Of a stretch of 64,000 nucleotides of DNA, positions 62,301-64,000 are shown piece by piece. The translations under genes and the position numbers were made by a program. How positions within the stretch are numbered: the stretch's first letter is position 1; every line of letters begins with the position of its first letter. Below the pieces are notes generated by a model, which worked only from the letters and a program-made list of their open reading frames with translations, did no database searches and had not been told where the DNA came from. The stretch is taken from assembly GCF_001577835.2 (NCBI RefSeq), contig NC_029547.1:57191222-57255221 (forward strand), read 5' to 3'. This stretch comes from Coturnix japonica (Eukaryota > Chordata > Aves > Galliformes > Phasianidae).

Positions 62301-64000
62301 GACATTCAACCTCTCTGATTTACTTTCATTAGCTGTAGAATGAACTTGCAACAGAAGCAATGTACAGTGATAATTTTAAACAGCGTGAATGAGAATTATT
62401 AGCTCTCTTAATCAAGACTACCTCATAAAAATAATTTGATTTACTTCAGTCAATTCAGTGTCTTTCCCAGTGTTGAATGATGGCTGGGAAACACTGTAAT
62501 TTTAAATTGTGATTTATCTTTTCCCTTACATTTGTTTCTGTTTTTATAATTATAAATAGTTCTTCTAAGTGAAATTCAGCTTGAGGGCATGACTACTTGG
62601 AAAGGATTTGCAATGGTCCTCATTCCTTGCCATCAGAAATGTTTTGTAATCATGTTACAGTGGATGAACTCTGTGGATCAAAGACCTGGTAAGATTCAAA
62701 ATACTCGTGTAAGATCAGAATTAAATCCTTGCTTTCTATGTCCTGGACAACTGCACGGCTGATAGATCAGGGGGAGGCAAAGTTCGGTACACTATCAAAA
62801 CCAGAACATTTTTCTGTGTGAAGTTTTTTGTCCGTGATGAGTTATTAGACTGGGCAGCATTCTGCGGTCCTAAAAAAGCTTTTAAGGAAACAGCATCAGT
62901 CTGCAACAAAAAACATGGAGGCAGAATAATTACTTTTCCTGACACATAGACATGTGTTGCTTTACAACAGCCACTTATGAAAGTATTCTAGTGGTATCAG
63001 GCTGAGGCAGAAGTAAAAACATAACAGAAGAGAATGTAATAAATAGGAAGTAGACATATGGCTGGCTCCAGGTATTGCTACAGCATCTGAGAAATGGCAA
63101 GACAGGTTGTGTGCCTAGCATGCTGTGGTGGATGGGTACAAGTCCTTCAGCAGAAGCTTTCAGGGACAGAGAGAAGGGGTGGCTCACTACATGAAGGAAC
63201 ACCCATCACCTATGTGAGGGGACCCCTATGGCATGGGAAATAGGCAGTGGAGAGCAAGTGGCCTGTGGCCAGAGAAAAGGGAATTAGACAGGTGATATCG
63301 TGGGGCTGTTACTGATTGATGATATTGGCAGGGGAAAGAAGTTTCCAACAAAATCTTTCAATCCAGATAAAACCAATCAAAGAAAACACTTTACTATGCA
63401 TGAAATTATGAATTTCCATGGGAACTCTTTTTCAATGAAAATATATTCCTATTAATTTTTGTAGCTCCCAGATGGTCTTCATTAGATACTAATCTCTTAA
63501 AACAATTAATGAGATACTGCTCAGTCCCTTAGGTCATGCAAAAAATGTCACTGGGAATGGCAGGGAAATCATTTTGGATTTATGTGTGTGTGCTTTGAAG
63601 AATTATAGATGTATCTTGGGAACACATTCATTCTAATTATATAGAAGTTACTCAAAATTATTATTGAAGTTACTGTTATTGGAGGTCATTTGCCTACATA
63701 ATTATGTATTACCATACTTAATAGTGGTAATATGTTCTAGTTCATTAAAGGCTGCTTGAGAAATGTGGCTTCAGATCTAATCTTTCAGTGATGGTGGTGA
63801 AGGCGGTAGTTGGGAAATAGGGTATTTCCTTTGGTCATTAGAGATTCAGAAGTCCTAATGTTCATGAACAGGTAGCTGTAGAAGTTAATGATTTTATTTC
63901 ATTTACAGTTTTTGTAGGACTGCAATATTCCCCAGCCCATATCTGATATGTTCCGTGTAGAGGTCATTCTCATAATCAACACATCTCTTCTGTCCTCTAA
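62301..64000. other. Intergenic, nothing recognised
   Basis: AT-rich DNA to the end of the window. I see no gene or clear repeat. Confidence 0.4.

Overview
The window is nuclear DNA from a bird, most likely a galliform (chicken or a close relative). The evidence is 3' ends of CR1 LINEs, ERV long terminal repeats of avian type including one that closely resembles chicken EAV/ALV-type (alpharetroviral) LTRs, a mariner relic, and several copies of a multi-exon gene of the CCDC81 family (HU/IHF-fold, centrosome-linked), a family known to be expanded in birds. Nothing here is organised like a bacterial genome, and most long open frames are chance.

Layout. Positions 1-4759 (+): CCDC81-like gene A, every visible exon open, broken only by an 850-N assembly gap. 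Positions 4747-5077: a 28-bp minisatellite that supplies its stop codon and 3' UTR. Positions 5078-12485: non-coding DNA with an old ERV LTR. Positions 12486-41828: spacer holding CR1 pieces, a CpG island with unidentified exon-like segments (15.7-16.1 kb), and two tandem minus-strand CCDC81-like pseudogenes, B (17.4-20.2 kb, with a solo alpharetroviral LTR inside) and C (24.9-27.2 kb, with a foreign 3' end). The last 14 kb of the spacer are AT-rich and gene-poor. Positions 41829-52475: inverted copy of 515-12485, ending in CCDC81-like gene D (minus). Positions 52476-53862: an A-depleted GC-rich block plus a diverged 5' flank and first exon for D. Positions 54.2-54.8 kb: a CpG-rich LTR of the same type as the one at 5.4 kb. 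Positions 54.8-64 kb: gene-poor DNA with a 450-bp polypyrimidine tract and a mariner transposase relic.

The main structure is an imperfect palindrome with arms of about 11-12 kb around a 29-kb spacer. Genes A and D both point inward. Each arm carries the same gene, minisatellite and LTR, so those parts predate the duplication. B and C share an exon-6 stop and an exon 7/8 deletion, so their ancestor was already dead when the tandem pair formed. Copy D differs from A mostly by single-base indels in two patches, which looks more like uncorrected long-read consensus than decay. I see the locus as an actively rearranging multigene cluster. Only A looks intact, and D may be intact once its sequence is checked.
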